In this document: one piece after another, positions 46,068-54,774 of the stretch
Numbering within the stretch: position 1 is the stretch's first letter
Layout of the letters: each line of letters begins with the position of its first letter
From: Burkholderia sp. Leaf177
GTDB taxonomy: Bacteria; Pseudomonadota; Gammaproteobacteria; Burkholderiales; Burkholderiaceae
Length of the DNA stretch: 64,000 nucleotides
Assembly (NCBI RefSeq): GCF_001424345.1
Contig: NZ_LMPF01000001.1
Coordinates: 575,751 to 639,750, forward strand
Direction of reading: 5' to 3'
The notes under the pieces: model-generated
What the model saw: only the letters and a program-made list of their open reading frames with translations
What the model was told of the DNA's origin: nothing
Database searches by the model: none
Made by a program: the position numbers and the translations under genes

Positions 46068-47735
46068 ATGAGTCAAGCGATCGAAGTCAAGGTGCCGGAT
46101 ATCGGCGATTACACGGACATTCCGGTGATCGAGGTGCTGGTGAAAGCAGGCGATACAGTTGAGAAAGAGCAGTCGCTCGTCACGCTCGAATCCGACAAAG
46201 CGACCATGGACGTGCCGAGTTCGGCGGCCGGCGTCGTGAAGGAAGTGAAGGTCAAGGTCGGCGACAACGTGTCGGAAGGATCGTTGATCGTCGTGCTGGA
46301 AGGTGGCGAAGCGGCGGCTCCTGCTGCTGCGCCGAAGGGCGCTGAAAAGCCGGCCGAACCCGCCAAGGAAAAGACCGTCGAAACCGCTGCGCCTGCGGCG
46401 TCCTCAGGCGGTGGATCGGTGGAAGTGAAGGTGCCGGATATCGGCGACTTCAAGGATATTCCCGTTATTGAAGTGAACGTCAAGGTTGGCGACAAGGTCG
46501 AGAAAGAGCAATCGCTCGTCACGCTCGAATCCGATAAAGCCACCATGGACGTGCCGTCGCCCGCAGCGGGCACGGTCAAGGAAATCAAGGTCAAGGTCGG
46601 CGACAACGTGTCGGAAGGGACGTTGATCGTTGTGCTGGAAGATGGTGCGGGTGCTTCGGCGCAAGCCGCGGCGCCGAAGCAGGAAGTGCCTAAGCAGGAA
46701 GCGCCGAAGGCTGCGGCGCCTGCGGCACAAGCTGCCCCGGCGCAAAAAGAAGCACCGTCCGCGCTCGCGCTCGCGCCGGCAATACCTGCCGGCGATGGTG
46801 GCGCGCGCACGTCGAGCCATGCATCGCCGTCCGTGCGCAAGTTCGCGCGCGAGCTTGGCGTGGATGTGTCGAACGTGACGGGTTCGGGGCCGAAGAACCG
46901 CATCACGCAAGCGGACGTCACTGCGTTTGTGAAGGGTGTCATGACGGGTCAGGGCAAGGCGCCGGCTGCGTCTGCCGCTGCAGCGCCGGCCGGTGGCGGC
47001 GAGCTCAACCTGCTGCCATGGCCGAAGATCGACTTCACGAAGTTCGGTCCGGTCGATCCGAAGCCGCTTTCGCGCATCAAGAAAATCTCGGGCGCGAACC
47101 TGCATCGCAACTGGGTCATGATTCCGCACGTCACGAACAACGACGAAGCCGACATCACCGACCTCGAAGCACTGCGAGTGACGCTGAACAAGGAAAACGA
47201 AAAGGCCGGCGTGAAATTCACCATGCTCGCGTTCGTAATCAAGGCAGTGGTTGCCGCGCTCAAGAAATTCCCGACGTTCAATGCAAGTCTCGACGGCGAT
47301 AACCTGGTCTTCAAGCAGTATTACAACATCGGTTTCGCCGCCGATACCCCGAACGGTTTGATGGTTCCGGTGATCCGCGATGCTGACAAGAAAGGTCTCG
47401 TCGATGTTGCGAAAGAGATGGCCGACCTGTCGAAAGCCGCGCGCGAAGGCAAGCTGAAGCCGGATCAGATGCAGGGCGGATGTTTCTCCATTTCGTCGCT
47501 CGGCGGGATTGGCGGAACGCATTTCACGCCGATCATCAACGCGCCAGAAGTGGCCATTCTCGGTTTGTCGCGCGGCGCGATGAAGCCGGTGTGGGACGGC
47601 AAGGCGTTCGTTCCGCGACTGATTCTGCCTTTGTCGCTGTCTTACGATCATCGGGTTATCGATGGCGCCGAGGCCGCGCGGTTCAATGCCTACCTGTCTG
47701 CTGTGCTGGCGGATTTTCGCCGCGTGAGTCTGTGA
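46068..47735 (+). CDS. aceF: Dihydrolipoamide acetyltransferase (E2), two lipoyl domains
   Basis: The 555-residue E2 core of pyruvate dehydrogenase. Two lipoyl domains each carry ESDKATM with lipoylated Lys44 and Lys157. They are separated by Ala/Pro/Lys linkers, followed by a peripheral-subunit-binding domain (about 255-290, SPSVRKFARELGVDVSNVTGSG) and the acetyltransferase domain (about 325-555) ending in the catalytic SYDHRVIDGAEAARF, with His528. AGGAG precedes the ATG. E. coli AceF has three lipoyl domains; two is common in beta-proteobacteria. The 87-base DNA block 46497-46583 recurs almost unchanged in lpdA. Confidence 0.98.
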   Translation: MSQAIEVKVPDIGDYTDIPVIEVLVKAGDTVEKEQSLVTLESDKATMDVPSSAAGVVKEVKVKVGDNVSEGSLIVVLEGGEAAAPAAAPKGAEKPAEPAKEKTVETAAPAASSGGGSVEVKVPDIGDFKDIPVIEVNVKVGDKVEKEQSLVTLESDKATMDVPSPAAGTVKEIKVKVGDNVSEGTLIVVLEDGAGASAQAAAPKQEVPKQEAPKAAAPAAQAAPAQKEAPSALALAPAIPAGDGGARTSSHASPSVRKFARELGVDVSNVTGSGPKNRITQADVTAFVKGVMTGQGKAPAASAAAAPAGGGELNLLPWPKIDFTKFGPVDPKPLSRIKKISGANLHRNWVMIPHVTNNDEADITDLEALRVTLNKENEKAGVKFTMLAFVIKAVVAALKKFPTFNASLDGDNLVFKQYYNIGFAADTPNGLMVPVIRDADKKGLVDVAKEMADLSKAAREGKLKPDQMQGGCFSISSLGGIGGTHFTPIINAPEVAILGLSRGAMKPVWDGKAFVPRLILPLSLSYDHRVIDGAEAARFNAYLSAVLADFRRVSL

Positions 47736-47888
47736 TTTTTCGCGCTTGGCAGGCTGCGGGTTGTTGCGGCCTGCCGTGCTTCTCATTGCACTTGCCTAGC
47801 ACTGCATCAAGGTAAAGACAGACAAGTCTGCCGACGGCAGAACCGATCGCTTTCGCAGGTTCTGCCGGCTTCTCATTTAGGGGACAAC

Positions 47889-50006
47889 ATGAGTCTCACC
47901 GAACTTAAAGTACCCGATATCGGCGATTTCAAAGACGTCGACGTCATCGAAGTCAATATCAAAGCCGGCGACACCATCGAAAAAGAACAGGGCGTCCTGA
48001 CTCTCGAATCCGACAAAGCTTCCATTGAAGTGCCCAGCGATCTCGTTGGCACGGTCAAGGAAGTCAAAGTCAAAGCCGGCGATAAAGTCTCGCAAGGCAC
48101 GGTGATCGCGACCGTGGAAACCGCCGACGCAGGCAGCGAAAAGCCAGCGGAAAAACCCGCTGCTTTGGCAGAAGCCAAAGCCGAAGCTTCAGCAGCCGCG
48201 CCGAAAGAAGCGGCGGCTTCCAAGCCTGCTGAACAAAAACCCGCGGGCGGCGGATCGCAGGACGTGAAGGTGCCGGACATCGGCGATTTCACGGATATCC
48301 CGGTCATCGAAATTCACGTGAAGGCCGGCGATACAGTCGAGAAAGAGCAATCGCTCGTCACGCTCGAATCCGATAAAGCCACCATGGACGTGCCGTCGCC
48401 AGCAGCGGGCACGGTCAAGGAAGTGAAGGTCAAGATCGGCGATAACGTTTCGGAAGGTTCGCTGATCCTGACGCTCGAAGGCCAGGGCGGCGGCGTGAGC
48501 CAGGTCGAAGAAAAGCCGAAGACGGCCGCGCCGCAGCCGGCCGAAAAAGCCACTGCCGCACCCGCGCCGAAGGCTGCATCGTTCTCAGGTTCCGCCGATA
48601 TCGAATGCGACATGCTCGTGCTCGGCGCCGGCCCGGGCGGATACTCGGCCGCGTTCCGCGCGGCCGACCTTGGCATGAATACGGTCATCGTCGAACGCTA
48701 TGCAACGCTTGGCGGCGTTTGCCTGAACGTCGGCTGCATTCCGTCGAAGGCCTTGCTTCACGCTGCATCGATCACCGAAGAAGCCAAGGCGCTCGCGCAC
48801 CACGGCATTTCGTTCGGCGAGCCGACCATCGATCTCGACAAATTGCGCGACTTCAAGTCGGGCGTCGTCAAGAAACTGACCGGCGGTCTTGCCGGCATGG
48901 CGAAGGCGCGCAAGGTGCAAGTGGTGACGGGTGTGGGCAAGTTCGTCGGCCCGAACCATATGGAGATCGAAGGCGAGGGCGGCAAGAAGGTCGTGCAATT
49001 CAAGAAGGCGATCATCGCGGCGGGTTCGCAAGCCGTGAAGTTGCCGTTCATGCCGGAAGATCCGCGTGTGGTCGACTCGACCGGCGCGCTCGAATTGCGC
49101 CAGATCCCGAAGCGCATGCTCGTAATCGGCGGCGGCATTATCGGCCTGGAAATGGCGACGGTGTATGCGGCGCTGGGCGCGCAGATCGATGTAGTCGAAA
49201 TGCTCGATGGCCTGATGGCCGGCGCGGATCGCGATCTCGTGAAGGTCTGGGAGAAGTTCAACGCCAAGCGCTTTGCCAACGTCATGCTCAAGACGAAGAC
49301 AACCAAGGCGGAAGCCAGGGAAGACGGCATCTACGTAAGCTTCGAAGGCGAAAAAGCGCCCGCCGATGCACAACGCTACGACCTCGTGCTCGTGGCGGTC
49401 GGCCGCAGCCCGAACGGCGGCAAGATCGGCGCGGACAAGGCCGGCGTGGCGGTGACGGATCGCGGATTTATCAACGTCGACAAACAATTGCGCACGAACG
49501 TCGAGCACATTTTTGCGATCGGCGACCTGGTCGGCCAGCCGATGCTCGCGCACAAGGCCGTGCACGAAGGTCACGTTGCAGCCGAAGCGGCGCATGGCGA
49601 AAAGGCGTATTTCGACGCATTGCAGATCCCGTCCGTTGCCTACACCGATCCCGAAGTGGCGTGGGCCGGCAAGACGGAAGACCAGTGCAAGGCCGAAGGC
49701 ATCAAGTACGGCAAGGCGGTGTTCCCGTGGGCAGCGTCGGGCCGCGCGATTGCCAATGGCCGCGACGAAGGTTTCACCAAGCTTATCTTCGACGAAGAAA
49801 CGCACCGGATCATCGGCGGCGGGATCGTGGGCACGAGCGCGGGCGACCTGATCAGCGAAGTGTGCCTGGCGATCGAGATGGGTGCGGACGCGGAGGATAT
49901 CGGCAAGACGATTCATCCGCACCCGACCCTCGGTGAATCGATCGGCATGGCCGCCGAGTTGTATGAAGGCGTGTGTACGGATCTGCCGCCGCAGCGCAAG
50001 AAGTAA
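47889..50006 (+). CDS. lpdA: Dihydrolipoyl dehydrogenase (E3) fused to two lipoyl domains
   Basis: E3 of the pyruvate dehydrogenase complex; a flavoprotein that reoxidises dihydrolipoamide with NAD+. The 705-residue chain carries two N-terminal lipoyl domains (lipoyl Lys43 in ESDKASI and Lys163 in ESDKATM) before the classical E3. FAD motif LVLGAGPGGYSAA begins at about 243, the redox disulfide is Cys278/Cys283 (GGVCLNVGCIPSK), the NAD-binding region is VIGGGIIGLEMA, and the catalytic segment is HPHPTLGESIG. E3 enzymes with one such domain are usual in beta-proteobacteria and E. coli Lpd has none; two is unusual. Domain 2 is nearly identical in DNA to the second lipoyl domain of aceF, suggesting a recent copy. 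GGGGA sits about seven bases before the ATG. Confidence 0.97.
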   Translation: MSLTELKVPDIGDFKDVDVIEVNIKAGDTIEKEQGVLTLESDKASIEVPSDLVGTVKEVKVKAGDKVSQGTVIATVETADAGSEKPAEKPAALAEAKAEASAAAPKEAAASKPAEQKPAGGGSQDVKVPDIGDFTDIPVIEIHVKAGDTVEKEQSLVTLESDKATMDVPSPAAGTVKEVKVKIGDNVSEGSLILTLEGQGGGVSQVEEKPKTAAPQPAEKATAAPAPKAASFSGSADIECDMLVLGAGPGGYSAAFRAADLGMNTVIVERYATLGGVCLNVGCIPSKALLHAASITEEAKALAHHGISFGEPTIDLDKLRDFKSGVVKKLTGGLAGMAKARKVQVVTGVGKFVGPNHMEIEGEGGKKVVQFKKAIIAAGSQAVKLPFMPEDPRVVDSTGALELRQIPKRMLVIGGGIIGLEMATVYAALGAQIDVVEMLDGLMAGADRDLVKVWEKFNAKRFANVMLKTKTTKAEAREDGIYVSFEGEKAPADAQRYDLVLVAVGRSPNGGKIGADKAGVAVTDRGFINVDKQLRTNVEHIFAIGDLVGQPMLAHKAVHEGHVAAEAAHGEKAYFDALQIPSVAYTDPEVAWAGKTEDQCKAEGIKYGKAVFPWAASGRAIANGRDEGFTKLIFDEETHRIIGGGIVGTSAGDLISEVCLAIEMGADAEDIGKTIHPHPTLGESIGMAAELYEGVCTDLPPQRKK

Positions 50007-50026
50007 GATCTCGCGGCTGAGCATTG

Positions 50027-50064
50027 AAAGCGGCGCGTTCTGCGAAGAACGCACCGCTTTTTTA
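50027..50064 (+). terminator. Rho-independent terminator of aceE-aceF-lpdA
   Basis: AAAGCGG-GCGTTCT, loop GCGA, AGAACGC-CCGC then TTTTTT. It lies 21 bases after the lpdA stop. Confidence 0.88.
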
Positions 50065-50071
50065 GTACGTA

Positions 50072-50107
50072 AAAAAGCCGTTCCAACGTGAGTTGGAACG
50101 GCTTTTT
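50072..50107. terminator. Second, bidirectional terminator (lpdA / phasin)
   Basis: AAAAAGCCGTTCCAAC, loop GTGA, GTTGGAACGGCTTTTT: a perfect long stem with T-runs on both strands. It serves the phasin gene on the minus strand and backs up the lpdA terminator. Confidence 0.9.
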
Positions 50108-50169
50108 GCATCTACTCAGCTCTCAATCAATCGCGCGGAATAATCCTGCGCAGATTTGAAGAACGTCGC

Positions 50170-50745
50170 TTAGGCAGTCTTCTTTACAGCAGCGCGCGAA
50201 GCTTGAGCGGTCGCTTGCGATGCAGCCTTCGTAGCGGCCGTAGCGGCTGCGTTGAAGTTGCTTTCAGCGATTTCAACCGCTTGCTTGCTTGCCTTGTGAA
50301 TGGTTTCGTACGTGGTGTTGGCGGCGGTGATGGCCGACTTCATCACGGCGACAGCCGTTTCCGAACCTGCCGGTGCGTTCTTCGCGACGTTGTCGACGAG
50401 TGCTTGCACCTTGCGGTTCTGGTCTTCGTACTGAGCTTCGGCGACGCGTGCGAATTCAGCTTGCGTGGACGATGCGATTTCATACAGATGGCGGCCATAC
50501 GACAGCGCCTTTTCAGCAACCGGCTGAGCCAGGCTGGCCTGGAGTGCGAGCAGTTCTTGCGCGTCCTTCACCGACAACACGCGTTGCGTGTTTTCCTGGC
50601 TTTCAGCCAGCGTCGACTTCACGACTTGCAAGTTCAGCTCAAGCAATTTTTCCATGCCTTCGAAAGCCTTGTTCGTCAGGCCAAACAGGGTGTCGAACTG
50701 AGCTTTGTTGGCGGCGGCGATTTGTTCCGGGGTCAAAAGGGTCAT
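50170..50745 (-). CDS. phaP: Phasin family protein
   Basis: A 191-residue granule-associated protein that coats polyhydroxyalkanoate inclusions. It starts [30 protein letters not shown], the Phasin_2 signature. A long amphipathic helical region follows, with a Thr/Ala/Lys-rich tail ([18 protein letters not shown]) typical of beta-proteobacterial phasins. GGAGCGTGAC precedes the ATG. Upstream is a near-consensus sigma-70 promoter bracketed by two TGCGTCGCA dyads that could be PhaR operators, fitting the known repression of phasins by PhaR when no polymer is present. No PHA synthase gene is in the window. Confidence 0.95.
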   Translation of the reverse strand: MTLLTPEQIAAANKAQFDTLFGLTNKAFEGMEKLLELNLQVVKSTLAESQENTQRVLSVKDAQELLALQASLAQPVAEKALSYGRHLYEIASSTQAEFARVAEAQYEDQNRKVQALVDNVAKNAPAGSETAVAVMKSAITAANTTYETIHKASKQAVEIAESNFNAAATAATKAASQATAQASRAAVKKTA

Positions 50746-50840
50746 GTCACGCTCCTGAAAGTCGACCCATCATCAGCGCGGGTCGTGGGTTTTTGGCGGC
50801 AACGGAAGTTCCGGTGCCGTATGAGGCGATCAGCTATTGG

Positions 50841-50908
50841 TGCGTCGCAACATGGAACCCATTTTAGGCATATTCCGAAAGATGTCAAGTTTCTTTTTGT
50901 GCGTCGCA
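50841..50908 (-). promoter_or_regulatory. Phasin promoter bracketed by two TGCGTCGCA operator-like sites
   Basis: On the minus strand TTGACA (50883-50888), 16 bases, TAAAAT (50861-50866); start expected near 50854. The dyad TGCGTCGCA (TGC-N3-GCA) occurs at 50841-50849, just past the start, and at 50900-50908, just upstream of -35, centre to centre 59 bases. Flanking bases are also shared (GTGCGTCGCAACAT at the second, GGTGCGTCGCAACAT at the first). TGC-N3-GCA resembles the CTGC-N3-GCAG site of PhaR from Paracoccus. The assignment to PhaR is an inference. Confidence 0.7.
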
Positions 50909-51060
50909 ACATCCGACGAAATCATATTAAACAATGGCTTACGTGATTCGAGTGCCGTATCTGGAACCATATTTCGCGATCGTTCGCACTAGTTTGGGGC
51001 AATAGGCGCAAACGATTCAGATGCTAGGATCACGTCTCAATAAATTGGAATTTTGTTTCA

Positions 51061-52026
51061 ATGAAGGCTTTTTACAGCGATCGCTTCGTACTTCCATTGC
51101 CGGCGGGGCATCGCTTTCCCATGCGGAAATATCGGATATTGCGTGAGCGTGTCCAAGCCGAATTGCCGGATGTCGAACTGGAAGAGGCGCCAATCGCGTC
51201 CGATTCGGATCTGCAAAGAGTTCATTCAGCCGATTATGTGGCGCAGGTTGCGACCGGTTCGCTCAACGACGCGGCTCAGCGGGAGATCGGTTTTCCCTGG
51301 TCGCCCGAGATGGTCGAGCGCGCGCGGCGTTCGGTGGGCGCCACGGTCGCTGCTTGCCGCGCTGCGCGGCGGGATGGATTTGCCGTGAATCTCGCAGGCG
51401 GGACGCATCATTCGTACGCGTCGCATGGCGCGGGTTTTTGCGTTTTCAACGACGCGGCCGTTGCCGCGCGCGTGATGCAGGCCGATGCGCGAGAGCGGGG
51501 CGAAGGCGCGTGGCAAGTTGCGATCATCGATCTGGATGTTCATCAGGGGAACGGCACGGCGGCGATTTTCCACGACGATCCGAGCGTGTTCACGCTGTCG
51601 ATGCACGGTGAATCCAACTATCCGTTCAGGAAAGAAACCAGCAGTCTGGATGTCGCGCTGCCCGACGGCTGCGACGACGACACTTACATGGACGCGCTCA
51701 CAAGCGCATTGGCAACGATGTTCGAACGCATCGAGCCAGCGATGCTGATCTATCTCGCCGGCGCCGATCCGCACACTGGCGATCGGCTAGGCCGCCTGGC
51801 GTTGTCCGTCGATGGACTCGCGCGCCGCGATTCGCTGGTATTTGCGGCGGCGCGCGATCGCGGCTTGCCGGTTGCGGTCGCCATGGCAGGAGGCTACGGC
51901 CGCGACATCGACATCACCGTCGATATCCATCTCCAAACCATCCAGCTTGCATCGGTCGCGGCAGGTTTGGCCCGCGCACAGCGTGCCGGGCTTACCGGTC
52001 ATGACCGTTCATTTGAAAAGGTTTGA
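51061..52026 (+). CDS. Histone deacetylase-family (AcuC/HDAC-like) deacetylase
   Basis: A zinc-dependent amidohydrolase of the class II HDAC / acetylpolyamine amidohydrolase superfamily, 321 residues. The active site is complete: His116-His117 in GGTHHSYASHG, the DLDVHQGNGTAAIF metal ligands Asp159 and His161, and a third ligand Asp in LAGADPHTGDRLGRL. GFCVFNDAAVAA and the closing AMAGGYGRD are also typical; the usual catalytic Tyr region at the end is present as GGY. Bacterial members deacetylate acetyl-CoA synthetase, polyamines or acetoin-related products; the substrate is unknown. No operon partner: the phasin gene diverges upstream. Confidence 0.9.
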   Translation: MKAFYSDRFVLPLPAGHRFPMRKYRILRERVQAELPDVELEEAPIASDSDLQRVHSADYVAQVATGSLNDAAQREIGFPWSPEMVERARRSVGATVAACRAARRDGFAVNLAGGTHHSYASHGAGFCVFNDAAVAARVMQADARERGEGAWQVAIIDLDVHQGNGTAAIFHDDPSVFTLSMHGESNYPFRKETSSLDVALPDGCDDDTYMDALTSALATMFERIEPAMLIYLAGADPHTGDRLGRLALSVDGLARRDSLVFAAARDRGLPVAVAMAGGYGRDIDITVDIHLQTIQLASVAAGLARAQRAGLTGHDRSFEKV

Positions 52027-52497
52027 AACGCAGTACATTAAATACGTTAAACAAACGTTAACATTCGAAACCGGCCCGACTTCGTGAAATTTTGTATGAA
52101 CAAAAACTAACGGGTCTGGTCGAAATGCCGGTCGAACTGTTGTACCCAGCCGGACACATCTGTAGTTGAACTCGTGCTATGTGAGAATTTTTCGCCTTCG
52201 AGCAGGCCGCGAAGTATCGAGCGGATCTTTCCAAGGCTGCCTTAAAAAGTGTCTCAAGTTTCACTAACTATTGCCGTTAGTTTGCTGATAGCCAGCTTTT
52301 GGTAATTGCGTGTATCGATCAAAACGATTGTGCCGATTGCCATGTTTTTTTACGATTACGCCCTAGAACGTACTAGCTCTTCCGGTTCGTCTCTTACAAT
52401 CCAGTTTAAGTACTGCCGATAAGTGCTTAATATTGCTAATTTTTCGAAGCTTTACTACACTGGCGACACTCTCCCGCCGGTCCAGAACAGAACACTA
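52027..52497. other. Intergenic region upstream of the endopeptidase gene
   Basis: About 470 bases, noticeably AT-richer than the genes. Near 52038-52058 there is a direct repeat of ACGTTAA (ACGTTAAACAAACGTTAAC) that includes the palindrome GTTAAC. No credible protein or RNA was found; a promoter for the downstream gene is expected in the AT-rich 52330-52440 part. Confidence 0.45.
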
Positions 52498-53700
52498 ATG
52501 AAAACCGAAATGTTTTCGTCGCTCAGGGTGATCCACGGCGTTGCAGTCCGCACTGCGCTGTCGATTGCCGTGTCGGTGGCGCTCGCGACGTCTTTCGCGG
52601 CCGCACCGGTCGACGCCTTAGCCAAGACCCCAACCTCGAAGTCTGCCAAGAAATCCGCAAAACCCGTTGTCGCGCCGCAAGCGAAATCCGCAAAGCCGGC
52701 CAAAGTCGCCACGCGCGCGCCCAAGGGTGCGAAGACGGCGAAAGTCGCTGCCGCTGCCGCTGCTGACGACGAAGCCGCGCCCGCGGCGCGTGGCAAGCGC
52801 GCGCATCGGGTGAGTTATCGGATGGATGCGCATGGCCGCCGTTCCGCCGTGCGCTCGGTTGCGTATCAGCCGCGTCCGCCGACCGTGGGTCAGGCGTTCG
52901 GCTTGCACGAAACGCCGGACAGCCTCGCGCTGCGTTCGAGCGTGGCTTACGTGGTCGACCAGAACACGTCGGAAACGCTCTTCGATAAAAACTCGCGCGC
53001 TGTGGTGCCCATTGCGTCGATCACGAAGCTGATGACAGCCATGGTCGTGCTGGATTCCAAAGCGCCGCTGACCGAAGAAATCAGTGTCACCGACGAAGAC
53101 CGCGATTACGAGAAGTACACCGGCTCGCGCCTTTCCGTTGGTTCCGAACTGAACCGCGAAGACATGCTGCATATCGCGCTGATGGCATCGGAGAATCGCG
53201 CCGCTGCCGCTTTGTCGCGCTATTACCCGAATGGCCGGCCTGGTTTTATTGCTGCGATGAACGCGAAAGCGAAGATGCTCGGCATGACCGACACGCACTT
53301 CGAAAACTCGACCGGATTGACGAGCCAGAACGTGTCGAGCGCGCGTGATCTCGTGAAGATGGTCAATGCGGCCTATCAATATCCGTTGATCCGGAAGTTC
53401 TCGACCGATCGCAGCTACGACGTGTTTACCGGCAAGCGCAATCTGGCTTATAACAGCACGAATGCGTTGATCCGTAATCCGAGTTGGGAAATCGGCCTGC
53501 AGAAAACCGGCTTCATCAATGAAGCAGGCGAGTGCCTCGTGATGCAGACGACCATCAATGGACGTCCTGTCGTCATTATCCTGCTTGACTCGTCGGGCAA
53601 ATATTCACGTTTCGCCGATGCCGGCCGTCTGCGCGGTTTCCTCGAAACCGCTGGCGAGCCGCACATCACGAGCGCCGATGCCGGCGGTGGCGGCACCTGA
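52498..53700 (+). CDS. pbpG: D-alanyl-D-alanine endopeptidase (PBP7/PbpG-like)
   Basis: A low-molecular-weight penicillin-binding protein of the S11 family that cuts cross-links in peptidoglycan; periplasmic. Of 400 residues, about 1-42 are a signal peptide (VRTALSIAVSVALATSFAAA). Residues 43-125 are a Lys/Ala-rich, basic low-complexity spacer that may bind the cell wall. The catalytic domain follows with SITK (Ser174, Lys177), SEN (Ser231-Asn233) and KTG (336-338). It lacks the C-terminal domain of DacA-type carboxypeptidases, favouring PBP7. The ATG at 52498 is used because the signal peptide starts there; the longer frame adds 25 unsupported residues. Confidence 0.9.
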   Translation: MKTEMFSSLRVIHGVAVRTALSIAVSVALATSFAAAPVDALAKTPTSKSAKKSAKPVVAPQAKSAKPAKVATRAPKGAKTAKVAAAAAADDEAAPAARGKRAHRVSYRMDAHGRRSAVRSVAYQPRPPTVGQAFGLHETPDSLALRSSVAYVVDQNTSETLFDKNSRAVVPIASITKLMTAMVVLDSKAPLTEEISVTDEDRDYEKYTGSRLSVGSELNREDMLHIALMASENRAAAALSRYYPNGRPGFIAAMNAKAKMLGMTDTHFENSTGLTSQNVSSARDLVKMVNAAYQYPLIRKFSTDRSYDVFTGKRNLAYNSTNALIRNPSWEIGLQKTGFINEAGECLVMQTTINGRPVVIILLDSSGKYSRFADAGRLRGFLETAGEPHITSADAGGGGT

Positions 53701-53724
53701 TCCGCGTTTGAATCTGCGAGCGTA

Positions 53725-53759
53725 AAAAGCCGATTTTATCGAGAGATAAAACCGGCTTT
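53725..53759. terminator. Bidirectional terminator (pbpG / iclR)
   Basis: AAAGCCGATTTTATC, loop GAGA, GATAAAACCGGCTTT, with flanking A/T runs, between the converging endopeptidase and IclR genes. Confidence 0.85.
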
Positions 53760-53788
53760 CAAGTTTTATGTGCCGCAAAAAGCCGAGC

Positions 53789-54586
53789 TTAGCGTTGCTG
53801 CGAATCCGCGCTCGGTTCTGGCCGATAACCCAGCGATCGTGAAATTTCGAGCGCCGTCCCACTAAGCTGGTTCAGCCACGAGTCCTGGAGGCGGTCGGCC
53901 GGCGCAGAAAGCGACAAACCCGCGACCAGCCGGCCGGTATCGTCGTAAATTCCTGCCGCGATGCAACGCACGCCGAGCTCAAGTTCCTCGTTGTCGCGTG
54001 CGCATGCCTGGCTGCGTACGAACGACAACTCGCGCTCGAGCTTGGCGAGATCCGTAATGCTGTTTTGAGTGTGGCCCGAAAGGCCGGTGCGCGTGGCGTA
54101 GGCGCGGACCCGAGCGGATTCATCGGCGGCGAGAAAAAGCTTTCCCACCGATGTCAGATGCAATGGAGCACGTCCGCCAATAGCCCGCACCACCTGCATG
54201 CCCGAGCGTTCCGAATACGCGCGTTCTATATAGACGATTTCATCGCCTTGACGCACCGACAGATTGACCGTTTGCCCAGTCTCGCGATGCAACTCGCGCA
54301 TTGGCGGCATGGCGGCTTCGCGCACGGAAAGCCGCGCTTTCACCAGATTTCCGAGTTCGAGCAGACGCATGCCGAGCCGGTACGTGCCTGGATCGGAACG
54401 GTCGACCAGACGGCACGTCACCATATCGTTCAGGATCCGATGCGCGGTCGAAGGATGCAGCGACGTGCTCTGCGAAAGTTCTTTGAGACTGACGGGATCG
54501 GTGTGCGAGGCGAGCGCGTCGAGCAGGCGCATCATGCGCTCGATCACCTGTATGGACGTTCGGGATTCCGGGTCTGTATCGCTCAT
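53789..54586 (-). CDS. IclR-family transcriptional regulator
   Basis: A 265-residue regulator. The winged helix-turn-helix is at about residues 12-75 (VIERMMRLLDALASHTDPVSLKELSQSTSLHPSTAHRIL). The IclR effector domain occupies about 85-255, with GRAPLHLTSVGKLFLA and ELELGVRCIAAGIYDDTGRLVAGLSLSAP, and NQLSGTALEISRSLGY at the end. Effectors of the family are aromatic or glyoxylate-type acids; none can be assigned. The start MSDTDPESRTS at 54586 is chosen; the long open frame upstream is antisense to the Gly-rich lipoprotein gene. No adjacent catabolic operon is visible, so the target is unclear. Confidence 0.92.
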   Translation of the reverse strand: MSDTDPESRTSIQVIERMMRLLDALASHTDPVSLKELSQSTSLHPSTAHRILNDMVTCRLVDRSDPGTYRLGMRLLELGNLVKARLSVREAAMPPMRELHRETGQTVNLSVRQGDEIVYIERAYSERSGMQVVRAIGGRAPLHLTSVGKLFLAADESARVRAYATRTGLSGHTQNSITDLAKLERELSFVRSQACARDNEELELGVRCIAAGIYDDTGRLVAGLSLSAPADRLQDSWLNQLSGTALEISRSLGYRPEPSADSQQR

Positions 54587-54711
54587 GGGGAAAATCAGTT
54601 GATACGTCAAACAGCGGAATCTTGATTGTATCTCGTATTGTGAAAAGTGCGAAAGACGGCCGGAGATGATCGCGACTGCATTTTCAGTGGTTGAGCGTTC
54701 CGATCGGCGAT

Positions 54712-54747
54712 AAAAAAAACCGTCCCGGATCGATTGATCGGGGACGG
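54712..54747 (-). terminator. Terminator of the Gly-rich lipoprotein gene
   Basis: On the minus strand CCGTCCC-CGATCAATCGAT-CCGGGACGG then a long T-run, about 28 bases after the stop codon. Confidence 0.85.
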
Positions 54748-54774
54748 CTTCGTCAAGCTTAAAAGGTGTGAGAC

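Noticed and set aside
43270..46068. 932-codon minus-strand open frame opposite aceE
   Set aside because: Mirror of aceE codon bias; the residue pattern is Arg/His-rich with no recognisable domain.
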